Positions 54,156 to 63,802 are shown, counted from the first letter of the stretch. The stretch: DNA of 64,000 nucleotides from Verrucomicrobiia bacterium (GCA_035574275.1 DATLYY010000022.1:85908-149907); one strand, 5' to 3'. Numbers and translations: made by a program. Notes: a model not told the origin generated them from the sequence alone.

Positions 54156-55046
54156 GTGAGTAAACAATTCCGCATTGTTGAAGTCGGCCCGCGGGACGGT
54201 CTGCAAAACGAAGCCCAGCCGGTCCCCCTCGAAATCAAAAAGGAATTCATCCGCCGCCTGCTTAAAGCCGGCGTCCGGGAATTCGAAGCCGGCGCCTTCG
54301 TCCGCCCGGACAAAATCCCCCAGATGGCCGATTCGGAAAAGGTGCTGGAAGGCGTTTCGCTGCACGGCGCCGCCGCCTACTTTCTGGTGCCGAACGAAAA
54401 AGGGCTGGAGCGCGCCCTTGCTTCCGGCGTTTCCGCCATCGCCCTTTTCACCGGCGCCTCCGAAACCTTTGTCCAGAAAAACATCGGAATGAGCATCGAC
54501 CAGTCGCTGAAAGTATTCGAAGATGTCGCCGAAAAGGCGCACACCGCAAAAATCAAAGTCCGCGGCTACCTCTCGGTCGTCTGGGGCTGCCCCTACGAAG
54601 GGGCGGTCAAAATAGAAACGATAAAGCGGGTAGCCAAGGCCTTGTTGGAAATCGGCTGCTTCGAGGTCTCGCTGGGGGATACCATCGGCGTCGCCACGCC
54701 CAAAACCGTGGAGAAGGTTTTGACGAAGCTTGCGAAATTCCCAAAAACGAAGCTGGCCCTCCATTTCCACGACACCCGCGGCCTGGCGGTCGCCAATGTT
54801 TTGCGGGCCGTTCAAATGGGCTGCCGCAGTTTCGATTCCAGCGCCGGCGGCCTTGGCGGCTGTCCCTACGCCCCCGGCGCGGCGGGGAATATCGCCACCG
54901 AGGAACTGGTGCTTTTGGCGGAAGGACTGGGTTTCAAAACCGGTTTGGACGCTTTGGGAATTGCCCAAGCCAGCCGGCTCATTATCGATTTTCTGGGCCG
55001 CCCTCCCCGTTCCAAGGCCTATCAGGCCCTGCTGGCGCGGGGGTAG
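54156..55046 (+). CDS. Hydroxymethylglutaryl-CoA lyase
   Basis: This lyase splits HMG-CoA into acetoacetate and acetyl-CoA, the last committed step of leucine breakdown. The 296-residue TIM-barrel protein begins FRIVEVGPRDGLQNE. It has VSLGDTIGVATP, HFHDTRGLAVANV with metal-binding His residues, and the active-site Cys loop GGLGGCPYAPGAAGN. Start is GTG with AGGAAAG upstream. It is separated from the MCC genes only by the repeat-bounded GIY-YIG unit. Confidence 0.94.
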   Translation: MSKQFRIVEVGPRDGLQNEAQPVPLEIKKEFIRRLLKAGVREFEAGAFVRPDKIPQMADSEKVLEGVSLHGAAAYFLVPNEKGLERALASGVSAIALFTGASETFVQKNIGMSIDQSLKVFEDVAEKAHTAKIKVRGYLSVVWGCPYEGAVKIETIKRVAKALLEIGCFEVSLGDTIGVATPKTVEKVLTKLAKFPKTKLALHFHDTRGLAVANVLRAVQMGCRSFDSSAGGLGGCPYAPGAAGNIATEELVLLAEGLGFKTGLDALGIAQASRLIIDFLGRPPRSKAYQALLARG

Positions 55047-55102
55047 TGGACTTCCCTTGTCCGTTTGCCACAAGAGGGCTTTCCGCTTAAATTCAAACGG
55101 CT

Positions 55103-55819
55103 ATGGATAAGTCGCTCAAAACGGCGCGCGAAGCGCTCGAAAAAGCCGAAATCAAAGACGGAATGACCATCATGGTCGGCGGCTTCGGGCTCTGCGGCAT
55201 CCCGGAAAATTTGATTGCCGCCCTGCGCGATTCGGGCGTAAAAAACCTGACCGTAATCTCCAACAACGCCGGCGTGGATGATTTCGGCCTGGGACTGCTT
55301 TTGCAAACCCGCCAAATCAAAAAAATGGTCTCCACGTATGTTGGCGAAAACGCCACCTTTGAAAAGCAATTTCTGGACGGTTCGCTCGAGCTGGAGTTCG
55401 TACCGCAAGGGACTTTTGCCGAACGAATCAGAGCCGGCGGCGCCGGAATCCCGGCTTTCTATACCCCCGCCGGCGTCGGCACCGTGATTGCCGAAGGGAA
55501 GGAAACACGTGTTTTCAATGATAAAGAGTATATAATGGAAAAGGGCCTGCGGGCCGATTTGGCGCTGGTAAAAGCGTATCGCGGCGACAAGGCGGGGAAT
55601 TTGCAGTACCGCAAAACCGCCCGCAACTTCAACCCGATGATGGCCACCGCGGCCGATTTTACCATCGCCGAAGTGGAGCATTTGGTTGAAATCGGGCAAA
55701 TCGACCCGGATTGTGTCCACACCCCCGGTATCTACGTCAACTTGATTTTACAAGGCGAGAAGTATGAAAAGCGTATCGAGCAAAGAACGAATCGTCCAAA
55801 GAGCGGCGCGCGAACTTAA
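55103..55819 (+). CDS. scoA: 3-oxoacid CoA-transferase subunit A
   Basis: This is subunit A of a succinyl-CoA:acetoacetate CoA-transferase, 238 residues long. It activates acetoacetate from HMG-CoA lyase to acetoacetyl-CoA. Motifs are [21 protein letters not shown]-like [33 protein letters not shown] and a late [10 protein letters not shown]. Subunit B starts 56 bases before its stop, an unusually long overlap whose last codons (residues about 220-238) may be dispensable. Confidence 0.93.
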   Translation: MDKSLKTAREALEKAEIKDGMTIMVGGFGLCGIPENLIAALRDSGVKNLTVISNNAGVDDFGLGLLLQTRQIKKMVSTYVGENATFEKQFLDGSLELEFVPQGTFAERIRAGGAGIPAFYTPAGVGTVIAEGKETRVFNDKEYIMEKGLRADLALVKAYRGDKAGNLQYRKTARNFNPMMATAADFTIAEVEHLVEIGQIDPDCVHTPGIYVNLILQGEKYEKRIEQRTNRPKSGART

Positions 55820-56423
55820 AAACGGCTTCTACGTCAATCTGGGGATTGGCATGCCCACGTTGGTCGCCAACTACATTCCGGAGGGAATGGAGGTCGTCCT
55901 GCAGTCCGAAAACGGTCTTCTGGGCATCGGTCCTTTTCCGTATGAGGGGGAGGAGGATCCCGATTTGATAAATGCGGGAAAACAGACGATAACCGAAGTC
56001 CCCGGCGCCTCCTATTTTTCCTCCGCCGATTCCTTTGCGATGATACGCGGCGGGCATATCGATTTGACCATTCTGGGGGCGATGGAAGTGGACGAGGAGG
56101 GGAATCTGGCCAACTGGATGATTCCGGGGAAAATGGTCAAGGGAATGGGGGGAGCGATGGATTTGGTGGCCGGAGCCAAGCGGGTGGTGGTTACCATGCA
56201 GCACTGTTCCAAGGACGGCGCCTCCAAGGTGTTGAAAAAATGCACGCTCCCTTTGACCGGCAAAAAAGTGGTGCACCGGATTATCTCCGATTTGGCCGTG
56301 ATGGACGTGGCGCCGGACGGGCTGCATTTATTGGAAACCGCCGAAGGTATTTCAGTGGAAGATGTAAAGAAAGCCACCGAGGCAAAGTTGGTCACAAATA
56401 ACGTAAAGGTTGGAACCTATTGA
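55764..56423 (+). CDS. scoB: 3-oxoacid CoA-transferase subunit B
   Basis: This catalytic subunit of the CoA-transferase has 219 residues. The active-site Glu is in [13 protein letters not shown]. Also present are [39 protein letters not shown] and [15 protein letters not shown], all typical of SCOT B. Overlaps subunit A by 56 bases. Repeat B copy 6 follows its stop. Confidence 0.94.
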   Translation: MKSVSSKERIVQRAARELKNGFYVNLGIGMPTLVANYIPEGMEVVLQSENGLLGIGPFPYEGEEDPDLINAGKQTITEVPGASYFSSADSFAMIRGGHIDLTILGAMEVDEEGNLANWMIPGKMVKGMGGAMDLVAGAKRVVVTMQHCSKDGASKVLKKCTLPLTGKKVVHRIISDLAVMDVAPDGLHLLETAEGISVEDVKKATEAKLVTNNVKVGTY

Positions 56424-56436
56424 AAACGAAAAAGGT

Positions 56437-56463
56437 TGTCATTCTGAGCGAAGCGAAGAATCT
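56437..56463 (+). repeat. Repeat B, copy 6
   Basis: TGTCATTCTGAGCGAAGCG then AAGAATCT, in the 94-base gap between scoB and the thiolase gene. Confidence 0.9.
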
Positions 56464-56517
56464 GGGAGGGGTGGTTGAGTTTCGTGCACACCCTCCATAT
56501 AGAATCAGGAGGTCTTT

Positions 56518-57714
56518 ATGACAGACAAATCCAGAACCCCGGTCATCCTTTCCGCCTGCCGCACACCCATCGGCAATTTTTTGGGCGGACTCTCCAACTA
56601 CACCGCTCCGCAGCTTGGCGCCATCGCCATCCGCGAAGCGGTCAAGCGGGCCGGCATCTCCAAGCCGGAAGAGATTGACGAAGTGATAATGGGAAACGTG
56701 GTGCAGGCCGGCGAAGGCCAGGCCCCCGGCCGCCAGGCCGCCGTTCACGGCGGCGTGCCGACCTCCGTTCCGGCCATGACCATCAACAAGGTCTGCGGCT
56801 CCGGACTGAAAGCCGTGATGCTGGCCGCGCAGGCGATAAAAGCGGGAGATGAACGGCTTATCGTGGCCGGCGGAATGGAATCGATGTCCACCACCCCGTA
56901 CGTTCTGCACGGGGCCAAGGGCGGACTCAAATTCGGCCATCGTGAATTGAAGGACACGATGATTCTGGACGGCCTGTGGGATTCCTTCAACAATTTCCAT
57001 ATGGGGAACGCCGCCGAGCTGACCGCCAAAAAATCGAACATCTCCCGGCAGGAGCAGGATGAGTTCGCCTATAACTCCCATATGAAGGCCGCCGCGGCCC
57101 AAAAGGGGTGCAAGTTTTCCAAGGAAATCGTGGCGGTGGAAGTTCCGCAAAAAACGGGGGAGCCGTTGAAGTTCGACAAGGATGAATGCATCCGTCCGGA
57201 TACCTCGATGGAAAAGCTGGCCAAGTTGAAACCGGCTTTTCAAAAAGATGGCACGGTTACCGCCGGCAATGCCCCCGGGTTGAACGATGGCGCCGCGGCA
57301 GTGGTGGTCAGCTCCCTCGAGTATGCCGAAAAAAACGGCTTAAAGCCGCTGGCCAAAATAAACGGCTACGCTTCCGCCGGCACCGACCCGGAGCTTTTAT
57401 TCTACGCTCCGATTTACGCCGTGCGCAAGCTGATGAAGCAGATGGGGGTGGATATCAATTTCTGGGATTTGATGGAAACCAACGAGGCGTTCGCCGCGCA
57501 GGTTCTGGCGGACGGCAAGGAGTTGGGCTGGGATTGGAAACGCCTGAACGTCCACGGCGGGGCGATTGCCCTGGGCCATCCCATCGGCGCCTCCGGCGCC
57601 CGCATTCTGGCGACGTTGATATATGCGCTGCAGGATAGAGGTCTGAAAAACGGCCTGGCCTCCCTTTGTCTGGGGGGCGGCAACGCCGTGGCGCTGTCCA
57701 TCGAGATGATGTAG
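56518..57714 (+). CDS. Acetyl-CoA C-acetyltransferase (thiolase)
   Basis: This thiolase of 398 residues splits acetoacetyl-CoA (or 3-ketoacyl-CoA) into acetyl-CoA units. Nucleophilic Cys is in INKVCGSGLKAVM, the catalytic His in GGAIALGHPIGASGAR and the second Cys in SLCLGGGNAVAL. AGGAGG precedes the ATG. The stop TAG is formed by the GTAG head of REP copy A5 directly after the terminal Met-Met. Confidence 0.94.
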   Translation: MTDKSRTPVILSACRTPIGNFLGGLSNYTAPQLGAIAIREAVKRAGISKPEEIDEVIMGNVVQAGEGQAPGRQAAVHGGVPTSVPAMTINKVCGSGLKAVMLAAQAIKAGDERLIVAGGMESMSTTPYVLHGAKGGLKFGHRELKDTMILDGLWDSFNNFHMGNAAELTAKKSNISRQEQDEFAYNSHMKAAAAQKGCKFSKEIVAVEVPQKTGEPLKFDKDECIRPDTSMEKLAKLKPAFQKDGTVTAGNAPGLNDGAAAVVVSSLEYAEKNGLKPLAKINGYASAGTDPELLFYAPIYAVRKLMKQMGVDINFWDLMETNEAFAAQVLADGKELGWDWKRLNVHGGAIALGHPIGASGARILATLIYALQDRGLKNGLASLCLGGGNAVALSIEMM

Positions 57715-57734
57715 GGGCGAGGCATGCCTCGCCC
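57711..57734 (+). repeat. REP-like element A5, supplying the thiolase stop
   Basis: GTAGGGGCGAGGCATGCCTC then GCCC. The palindrome arms are GAGGC/GCCTC. The TAG of its head is the thiolase stop codon. Confidence 0.95.
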
Positions 57735-57747
57735 TTTCCGGATATTC

Positions 57748-57771
57748 GTAGGGGCACGGCGTGCCGTGCCC
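57748..57771 (+). repeat. REP-like element A6
   Basis: GTAGGGGCACGGCGTGCCGT then GCCC, 13 bases after A5 and in the same orientation. Confidence 0.95.
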
Positions 57772-57799
57772 TTCGACGCAAGATAAGAAGGGTCGACAT

Positions 57800-58666
57800 T
57801 TGACTGGAATTGATTCGATAAAAAAAATCGGCGTCATCGGCGCAGGCACAATGGGGAACGGCATCGCCCACGTCTTCGCGCTCTCCGGCTGGCCGGTGGT
57901 CCTGGTGGATGCCAAAAAAGAATTTTTGGACCGCGGTTTGTCCACCATCAAGGCGAATCTGGAACGCCAACTCTCGAAACAGACGATAACGGCGGAACAG
58001 AAGGATAAGACATTGGCCGCAATTGCTCCGGCCACATCCCTGGACGGCACCTCTTCCTGCCAGTTGGTGGTGGAAGCCGTTTCGGAGGACTTCGGCGTCA
58101 AAAAAGAGGTCTTTTCGGCGCTGGATAAGCACTGCCCGCCGGAGACGATTCTGGCTTCCAATACTTCTTCGCTTCCCATCACCGCCATTGCCGCCGCAAC
58201 GAAGCGGCCGGGGCAGGTAATCGGCATGCACTTTATGAACCCCGTTCCTTTGATGAAGCTGGTGGAATTGGTGCGTGGTGCACAAACCACAGATGAGACC
58301 TATGCGGCCGTTCGTACGGTCTCCGAAAAGCTGGGCAAAACGCCGGTGGAAGTGAACGATTACCCCGGTTTTATCTCCAACCGGATTTTGATGCCGATGA
58401 TAAACGAGGCCTGCTTTGCCCTGATGGAAGGGGTCGCCTCCAAGGAAGCGATCGACACGGTGATGAAATTGGGGATGAACCACCCGATGGGCCCCTTGAC
58501 CTTGGCCGATTTTATTGGATTAGACGTTTGTCTGGCTATAATGAACGTTTTATACGACGGCTTCAAAGACCCCAAATACCGCCCCTGCCCGCTTCTGGTC
58601 AAAAAGGTGCAGGCCGGGTATCTTGGGAAAAAGACAGGAAAGGGATTTTACGATTATCAATCGTAG
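57800..58666 (+). CDS. 3-hydroxyacyl-CoA (3-hydroxybutyryl-CoA) dehydrogenase
   Basis: This NAD-dependent dehydrogenase of 288 residues has the Rossmann motif [17 protein letters not shown], catalytic-region SNTSSLPI and [16 protein letters not shown], and the C-terminal helical domain ([13 protein letters not shown]). Length and sequence fit PaaH/Hbd-type 3-hydroxybutyryl-CoA dehydrogenase. A TTG at 57800 is the best start; an in-frame start at 57761 lies inside REP A6. Its stop TAG comes from the head of REP A7. Confidence 0.92.
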   Translation: MTGIDSIKKIGVIGAGTMGNGIAHVFALSGWPVVLVDAKKEFLDRGLSTIKANLERQLSKQTITAEQKDKTLAAIAPATSLDGTSSCQLVVEAVSEDFGVKKEVFSALDKHCPPETILASNTSSLPITAIAAATKRPGQVIGMHFMNPVPLMKLVELVRGAQTTDETYAAVRTVSEKLGKTPVEVNDYPGFISNRILMPMINEACFALMEGVASKEAIDTVMKLGMNHPMGPLTLADFIGLDVCLAIMNVLYDGFKDPKYRPCPLLVKKVQAGYLGKKTGKGFYDYQS

Positions 58667-58690
58667 GGGCACGGCGTGCCGTGCCCTTAC
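58663..58690 (+). repeat. REP-like element A7, supplying the dehydrogenase stop
   Basis: GTAGGGGCACGGCGTGCCGT then GCCCTTAC, a palindrome covering both ends of the element. Its TAG is the stop codon of the preceding gene. Confidence 0.95.
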
Positions 58691-58698
58691 CGGTTTTT

Positions 58699-58723
58699 GT
58701 AGGGGCACAATATATTGTGCCCG
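58699..58723 (+). repeat. REP-like element A8
   Basis: GTAGGGGCACAATATATTGT then GCCCG. The arms ACAAT/ATTGT differ completely from A7 yet remain complementary. Confidence 0.95.
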
Positions 58724-58755
58724 TCTTTCAATAATGAAGAGGAGCAGACAGAGCG

Positions 58756-59901
58756 ATGGATTTTGAGCTGAACGAACAGCAGCAACTGATGCGCGACTCG
58801 GCCCGCGAATTCGCCCAAAAACGGCTGGCGCCGTATGCCCGCGAATGGGACGAGACGGAGGAAATGCCCAAATCGGTTCTTTCGGAAATGGCCGAGCTCG
58901 GGTATTTCGGCATGCTTCTGCCCGAAGAGTTCGGTGGGCTGGGGCTCGACCCGCTTTCCTACATTCTGGCTTTGGAGGAAATCTCCAAGGCGAACGCCGC
59001 CGTCGAAATCACCCTCTCCGTCCACAATTCCCTCGCCTGCCAGGCGATTGTCAAATACGGCACCGACGAGCAGAAAAAAAAATACCTCCCCCGCATGGCC
59101 AAGGGGGAACTCATCGGCGCCTACTCCCTTTCCGAGCCGGATGCCGGCACGGACGCCGGCGGGCTAAAGGCCACCGCCGTCAAAAAGGGAAACAGCTACA
59201 TTTTGAACGGCACCAAAAACTGGGTCACCAACGGCGGCTACGCCGGGATTTTCGTCGTCTTCGCCAAAACCCGCCCGGATTTGGGGCGGGAGGGAATTTC
59301 CGCCTTGTTGGTGGAGAAAGATACGAAAGGGTTTGCCGTCGGTGAAAAGGAAAAGAAAATGGGGCTCAAATGTTCCGACACCCGGGAAATTTCCTTCTCC
59401 GATGCGGAAGTGCCGGCGGGGAATCTGTTGGGGCAGGAAGGGCAGGGGCTCAAAATCGGCTTTTCCCTTTTGAACATCGGCCGGGTGGGCGTCGGCGCCC
59501 AGGCGTTGGGGATTGCCGAGGCGGCGTTTGAAGAAGCGCTGAAATATTCCAAACAGCGCTTCGCCTTCGGCCAGCCGATTGCCAATTTTCAGGCCACCCA
59601 GTTCAAGCTGGCCGACATGTCCACCAAAATCGAAGCGGCCCGTATGTTGGTTTACAAAGCGGCTTTGCTTTGCGAAAAAGACGGCGATTCCGCCGGGGAC
59701 GTTTCCATGGCCAAGGTTTTCGCCTCCGAGGCCGCCAACTGGGTGACCAACGAGGCCGTGCAGATTCACGGCGGCTACGGCTACGTCAAGGAATATCCCG
59801 TGGAGCGCTACTTCCGGGACGCCCGGGTCACGGAAATTTACGAAGGAACCTCCGAGGCCCAAAAAATCGTCATCTCCCGTTCCATTTTAAAGAAGAGCTA
59901 A
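58756..59901 (+). CDS. Acyl-CoA dehydrogenase, copy 2
   Basis: This FAD acyl-CoA dehydrogenase of 381 residues is of short-chain/butyryl type by layout: MDFELNEQQQLMRDSAREFA start, SLSEPDAGTDAGG, KNWVTNGGYAGIFVVFAKT, MGLKCSDTREISF, IHGGYGYVKEYPVERYFRDA and IYEGTSEAQKIV with the catalytic Glu. GAAGAGGAGC precedes the ATG. Adjacent hydroxyacyl-CoA dehydrogenase and thiolase suggest a short-chain beta-oxidation module. Confidence 0.94.
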   Translation: MDFELNEQQQLMRDSAREFAQKRLAPYAREWDETEEMPKSVLSEMAELGYFGMLLPEEFGGLGLDPLSYILALEEISKANAAVEITLSVHNSLACQAIVKYGTDEQKKKYLPRMAKGELIGAYSLSEPDAGTDAGGLKATAVKKGNSYILNGTKNWVTNGGYAGIFVVFAKTRPDLGREGISALLVEKDTKGFAVGEKEKKMGLKCSDTREISFSDAEVPAGNLLGQEGQGLKIGFSLLNIGRVGVGAQALGIAEAAFEEALKYSKQRFAFGQPIANFQATQFKLADMSTKIEAARMLVYKAALLCEKDGDSAGDVSMAKVFASEAANWVTNEAVQIHGGYGYVKEYPVERYFRDARVTEIYEGTSEAQKIVISRSILKKS

Positions 59902-61083
59902 GTGTATTTAGAAAAAAAATACAACGACTTCCGCGCCAAAGTCCGGGATTTCGCCGAGCGGATAATCGCCCCGCACGCCGCGGCAGTGGATGAAACCGGC
60001 GTCTACCCCAAAGAGCTTTTCGATGCGATGGGAAAAGAGGGGTATCTGGGGATGGTCGTTCCCAAGGAATACGGCGGGTCGGGGTTTGAGTTTCTGGAAT
60101 ACGTCATCGCCGTGGAGGAACTCTCCCGCGTCTGCGGCTCCACCGGCATCGCGGTGGCCGCGCACAACGGCTTGGGCTGCTCCCCCATCGTCCGCTTCGG
60201 CAGCGAGGCGCAGAAGAAAAAATATTTGCCCGACGTCGCCTCCGGCAAAAAAATCGCCTCCTTCGGCTTGACCGAGCCGCAGGCGGGGAGCGATTCAGGC
60301 AACACCCAGACGGCGGCCGAGAAAGTGGAGGGCGGCTGGAAAATCACCGGCACCAAATGCTGGATCACCAACGCCTCCTTCGGGGGGGTGTTCAACCTGA
60401 CCGCCCGCACCGACCCGAATTCCAAAGGCCCGAAGGGAATTTCCGCCTTCATCATCGAGCGGGGCTGGAAGGGGTTTTCCTCCGGCAAAAAGGAGAACAA
60501 AATGGGCCTGCGCGGCTCGGACACCGCCTTTCTGCATCTGGACGACGTTTTCTGCCCGCAGGAGAATTTGTTGGGGCCGGAAGGGAACGGCTTCAAGCAG
60601 TTCATGATGACGTTGGACACCGGCCGGATTGCAATAGGCGGAATGGCCCTGGGTTTGGCGCAGGGGGCGTTCGATATTGCCGCCCGCTACGCCAAGGAGC
60701 GCCACGCCTTCGGAGCTCCGATTGCCTCCTATCAGGCGATTCAATGGAAGCTGGCGGATATGGCCACGAAAATCGAGGCCTCCCGTCATCTGGTCTACCA
60801 CGCCGCCCGTATGCGGGATATGGGGCTCCCCTTGGTCAAGGAGGCCTCCATGGCCAAACTGTTCGCCTCCGAGGCCGCCAATTTTGTCACCTACGAGGCG
60901 ATTCAGATTCTGGGGGGCTCCGGCTATTCCTCCCGCTTCCCGGTGGAGCGGATGTACCGGGATATGAAGCTTTGCGAAATAGGGGAGGGGACCTCCGAAA
61001 TCCAGCGGATCGTGATTTCCCGCGAGGTTCTGAAAGGCACCGAAAATTTGTTTGGCGGAATCGTGACCGAGAAAGTATCTTAA
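59902..61083 (+). CDS. Acyl-CoA dehydrogenase, copy 3
   Basis: This third acyl-CoA dehydrogenase has 393 residues. Motifs are VVPKEYGGSGFEFLEY, SFGLTEPQAGSDSGN, KCWITNASFGGVFNLTAR, MGLRGSDTAFLHLDDV, and the catalytic region EIGEGTSEIQRIV. The GTG start begins directly after the previous stop, with purine-rich AAAGAAGAGC before it. Isobutyryl-, 2-methylbutyryl- or short-chain acyl-CoA are all possible substrates. Confidence 0.92.
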   Translation: MYLEKKYNDFRAKVRDFAERIIAPHAAAVDETGVYPKELFDAMGKEGYLGMVVPKEYGGSGFEFLEYVIAVEELSRVCGSTGIAVAAHNGLGCSPIVRFGSEAQKKKYLPDVASGKKIASFGLTEPQAGSDSGNTQTAAEKVEGGWKITGTKCWITNASFGGVFNLTARTDPNSKGPKGISAFIIERGWKGFSSGKKENKMGLRGSDTAFLHLDDVFCPQENLLGPEGNGFKQFMMTLDTGRIAIGGMALGLAQGAFDIAARYAKERHAFGAPIASYQAIQWKLADMATKIEASRHLVYHAARMRDMGLPLVKEASMAKLFASEAANFVTYEAIQILGGSGYSSRFPVERMYRDMKLCEIGEGTSEIQRIVISREVLKGTENLFGGIVTEKVS

Positions 61084-61101
61084 GGACAACCGGGAGGATT
61101 T

Positions 61102-62088
61102 ATGCCGTTGGAAAAAGAAGCCAAAATCTGGATGAACGGGAAGATGGTGAACTGGGACGATGCCCAGATTCACGTTCTCTCCCACGTGGTGCATTACGGC
61201 TCCTGCCTTTTCGAGGGAATCCGCTGCTACAAGACCAAAATGGGCCCGGCGGTCTTCCGCCTGGATGCCCATATGAAGCGGCTCATCGACTCCTGCAAGA
61301 TTTACCGCATGGAGCCCGCCTATACCAAGGAACAGTTGTGCGACGCTTCCATTGAACTGATACGCATAAACAAACTGGAGGCCTGCTACATCCGCCCCCT
61401 CGTTTACCGCGGCTATTACGAACTGGGTGTGGATCCTACAAATTGCCCGATTGATGTAACGATTGCCACCTATAAGTGGGGCAAGTACCTCGGTGCGGAA
61501 GCGTTGGAAAAAGGGATTTCCGTGGGCGTTTCCTCCTGGTCGCGCATGGCCCCGAACACCTTCCCGGCGATGGCCAAGTCCGCCGCCAACTATATGAACT
61601 CGCAGTTGATTCGCTTGGAAGCCCGGGCCCACGGCTATGCCGAGGGGATTGCCTTGGACTATTCCGGCCACGTTTCGGAGGGCTCCGGTGAAAATATCTT
61701 TATCGTTCGCGACGGAACGCTTATTACTCCCCCCTTCGCCTCCGCCATTCTCCCCGGCGTCACCCGCAACACGGTAATCAATCTGGCTGGCGAGTTGGGT
61801 ATCCGGGTCATCGAGGAAGCGATCCCGCGCGAGGCGCTCTACATCGCCGACGAGGTTTTCTTCTGCGGCACGGCGGCGGAAATTACCCCAATTACTTCCA
61901 TTGATAAAATCAAAATCGGCTCCGGCTCCGCCGGCCCGATTACCAAGAAACTGCAAAAGCGCTTTTTCGACATCTTTGAGCATCCGGAATCCGACAGCCG
62001 CGGTTGGTTGACCTTCGTTCATCCGCCGGCCAAAAAGGAAAAGAACCACCCGGTAAAAAATCAGGAAAAGGTGTTTGCCGGCAAATGA
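61102..62088 (+). CDS. ilvE: Branched-chain amino acid aminotransferase
   Basis: This PLP fold-type IV aminotransferase of 328 residues converts leucine, isoleucine and valine to their keto acids (or the reverse). Motifs include [33 protein letters not shown], the [14 protein letters not shown] region, [26 protein letters not shown], and [11 protein letters not shown]. In this context it would open the branched-chain catabolic pathway. GGAGG precedes the ATG; the next gene overlaps by ATGA. Confidence 0.95.
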   Translation: MPLEKEAKIWMNGKMVNWDDAQIHVLSHVVHYGSCLFEGIRCYKTKMGPAVFRLDAHMKRLIDSCKIYRMEPAYTKEQLCDASIELIRINKLEACYIRPLVYRGYYELGVDPTNCPIDVTIATYKWGKYLGAEALEKGISVGVSSWSRMAPNTFPAMAKSAANYMNSQLIRLEARAHGYAEGIALDYSGHVSEGSGENIFIVRDGTLITPPFASAILPGVTRNTVINLAGELGIRVIEEAIPREALYIADEVFFCGTAAEITPITSIDKIKIGSGSAGPITKKLQKRFFDIFEHPESDSRGWLTFVHPPAKKEKNHPVKNQEKVFAGK

Positions 62089-62543
62089 AGCCCCGCAAAA
62101 TCGCCATCGGGGCGGATCATAAGGGTTTTAAACTCAAAGAGGAAATCAAAAAGAAATTGACCGCCGAGGGACACTCCGTCACCGATTTGGGGGGCTTCTC
62201 CGAGGATTCCGTCGATTATCCCGAGTTCGCCTGCAAAGTGGGGAAGACGGTTTCCGAAGGAAAAGCGGATTTCGGCATCGCCATCTGCTGGAGCGGCACC
62301 GGAATGACCATCGCCGCCAACAAGGTGCGCGGCGTCCGCGCCGCCTTGTGCACCAATGCCGACATGGCCAAACTCGCTCGGGAGCACAATGACGCCAATG
62401 TTTTGACTTTGGGAAGCCGATATATTACTCCGGACATTGCCGAATTGATTGTGCAAACATGGCTTTTGACCGATTTTGCGGGCGGCCGCCACGAACGCCG
62501 CGTGGAAAAAATCAAACAAATCGAAGAAAAAGGCGGATGTTAG
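62085..62543 (+). CDS. rpiB: Ribose-5-phosphate isomerase B
   Basis: RpiB (pentose phosphate pathway) has 152 residues. It begins [19 protein letters not shown], then has [16 protein letters not shown], the active-site Cys loop [24 protein letters not shown] and [16 protein letters not shown]. The sugar-phosphate loop CWSGTGM differs from the E. coli CGTGIGM form but keeps the Cys. ATG 62085 overlaps the aminotransferase stop; an upstream frame to 62004 is within that gene. Confidence 0.94.
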   Translation: MKPRKIAIGADHKGFKLKEEIKKKLTAEGHSVTDLGGFSEDSVDYPEFACKVGKTVSEGKADFGIAICWSGTGMTIAANKVRGVRAALCTNADMAKLAREHNDANVLTLGSRYITPDIAELIVQTWLLTDFAGGRHERRVEKIKQIEEKGGC

Positions 62544-62574
62544 CAGGGATATATTGCACGGGTTCTGTTTTTTG

Positions 62575-62620
62575 TGTCCCCCTTACCAAGGGGGACGAGG
62601 CCGCAAGGCCGGAGGGGGTG
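62575..62620 (+). repeat. Repeat C, copy 2
   Basis: Arms GTCCCCCTT and AAGGGGGAC around ACC, followed by GAGGCCGCAAGGCCGGAGG then GGGTG. Five bases later REP A9 begins, the same order as at 63759. Confidence 0.85.
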
Positions 62621-62624
62621 TTTC

Positions 62625-62722
62625 GTAGGGGCACGGCGTGCCGTGCCCACCGGACGGATTGCCGTAGGGGCGACCGGCGGTCGCCCGTCAAGGATTTGTA
62701 AGGGCGAGGCATGCCTCGCCCC
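62625..62722 (+). repeat. REP-like elements A9, A10 and A11 in tandem
   Basis: Three REP units in direct order: 62625-62648 (arms ACGGC/GCCGT), 62664-62687 (arms GACCG/CGGTC) and 62698-62722 (arms GAGGC/GCCTC, head GTAAGGGC). Each has the constant head and GCCC tail with its own self-complementary arms. Confidence 0.95.
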
Positions 62723-62773
62723 TGCAAAAGGACGAAACAAAAAATGGATGACCAAAGAGGAAATGGAAGACGC

Positions 62774-63739
62774 ATGTTAGAAACCACCGCCGTAGGGAGT
62801 TATCCCAAACCGGACTACCTTGTAAAAGCCCGCAACGCCTTTGCCAAAGGGGAACTGAAAGAAAAAGAACTGCACGAATTGGAAAAGCAGGCCACCCGCG
62901 AATGGATAAAGATTCAAGAAGATATTGGCCTCGACATTTTGGTCCACGGTGAAATGGAGCGGGGGGATATGACCACCTACTTCGCCGAGCAGTTGGAAGG
63001 AATGGGGGTCTCCGGCCTGGTTCGCTCCTATGGCAACCGCTATTACCGCAAGCCGGTGGTAAAAGGCAGGCTCTCCCGCCCCAAGCCGATGACCGTCGAG
63101 ATGTTCAAATACGCCCAGTCCCTCACCAAAAAGCCGGTCAAAGGAATGCTCACCGGTCCCTACACGATGTGCGACTGGTCTTTTAACACCTTCTATCCCG
63201 ACCGCCGCGCGGTCGTTCTGGCCTTCGCCAAGCTCTTGCACGAGGAAGTGACCGATTTGGAAAAAGCCGGCGCCAAGTATATCCAGATTGACGAACCGGC
63301 TTTGTCCACTCGTCCCGACGAAGTGGACTTGGCCGTGGAGGCGATGAAAATCGTCACCAAGGGAATCAAGGCCAAAACCATCTCCCACATCTGCTACGGC
63401 GATTTCAAAGTGATGTACCCGCGCGTTTTGGACTTGGCCGTCGATATGCTGGATTTGGAATTCGCCAACTCCGGCTATTCCAATCTGGACATTTTCAAAA
63501 CCCCCAAGTTCACCAAGGGAGTTTCCGTGGGGGTTACCGATATCCATTCCCACCGCATCGAAACCAAGGAAGAAGTCAAGCAGGGCATCTACAAAGCCCT
63601 CTCGGTCTTCGACCCCCAGCAGGTTTTCATCGACCCCGACTGCGGCCTCAAAACCCGCACCGTCCAGGAAGCCATCGACAAATTAAAAGTTATGGTGGAG
63701 GCGGTGGGGGAAGTAAAAAAAGAATTAGGGCTGAATTAG
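62774..63739 (+). CDS. Core-MetE-like methionine synthase (C-terminal catalytic domain only)
   Basis: This cobalamin-independent methionine synthase catalytic barrel has 321 residues, less than half of full-length MetE. It starts TTAVGSYPKPDYLVKARN. It has GEMERGDMTTYFAEQL, LTGPYTMCDWSF, YIQIDEPALSTRPDE, the zinc ligands in SHICYGDF and DLEFANSGY, and DPDCGLKTRT. Short MetE-like proteins use a methyl donor other than methyl-tetrahydropteroyl-triglutamate in some organisms; donor here is unknown. ATG 62774 begins just before the conserved start; ATG 62744 is an in-frame alternative. Confidence 0.9.
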   Translation: MLETTAVGSYPKPDYLVKARNAFAKGELKEKELHELEKQATREWIKIQEDIGLDILVHGEMERGDMTTYFAEQLEGMGVSGLVRSYGNRYYRKPVVKGRLSRPKPMTVEMFKYAQSLTKKPVKGMLTGPYTMCDWSFNTFYPDRRAVVLAFAKLLHEEVTDLEKAGAKYIQIDEPALSTRPDEVDLAVEAMKIVTKGIKAKTISHICYGDFKVMYPRVLDLAVDMLDLEFANSGYSNLDIFKTPKFTKGVSVGVTDIHSHRIETKEEVKQGIYKALSVFDPQQVFIDPDCGLKTRTVQEAIDKLKVMVEAVGEVKKELGLN

Positions 63740-63758
63740 GAATTGCCCCGCCCTTTTT

Positions 63759-63802
63759 GTCCCCCTTGGCAAGGGGGACGAGGCCGCAGGCCGGAGGGGG
63801 TG
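63759..63802 (+). repeat. Repeat C, copy 3
   Basis: Arms GTCCCCCTTG and CAAGGGGGAC, then GAGGCCGCAGGCCGGAGG and GGGTG, 20 bases after the core-MetE stop and directly before REP A12. Confidence 0.85.

Noticed and set aside
60295..62049. Minus-strand open frame of 584 codons opposite acyl-CoA dehydrogenase and aminotransferase
   Set aside because: It spans two well-supported genes on the other strand and lacks family motifs; it reflects the third-position GC bias.
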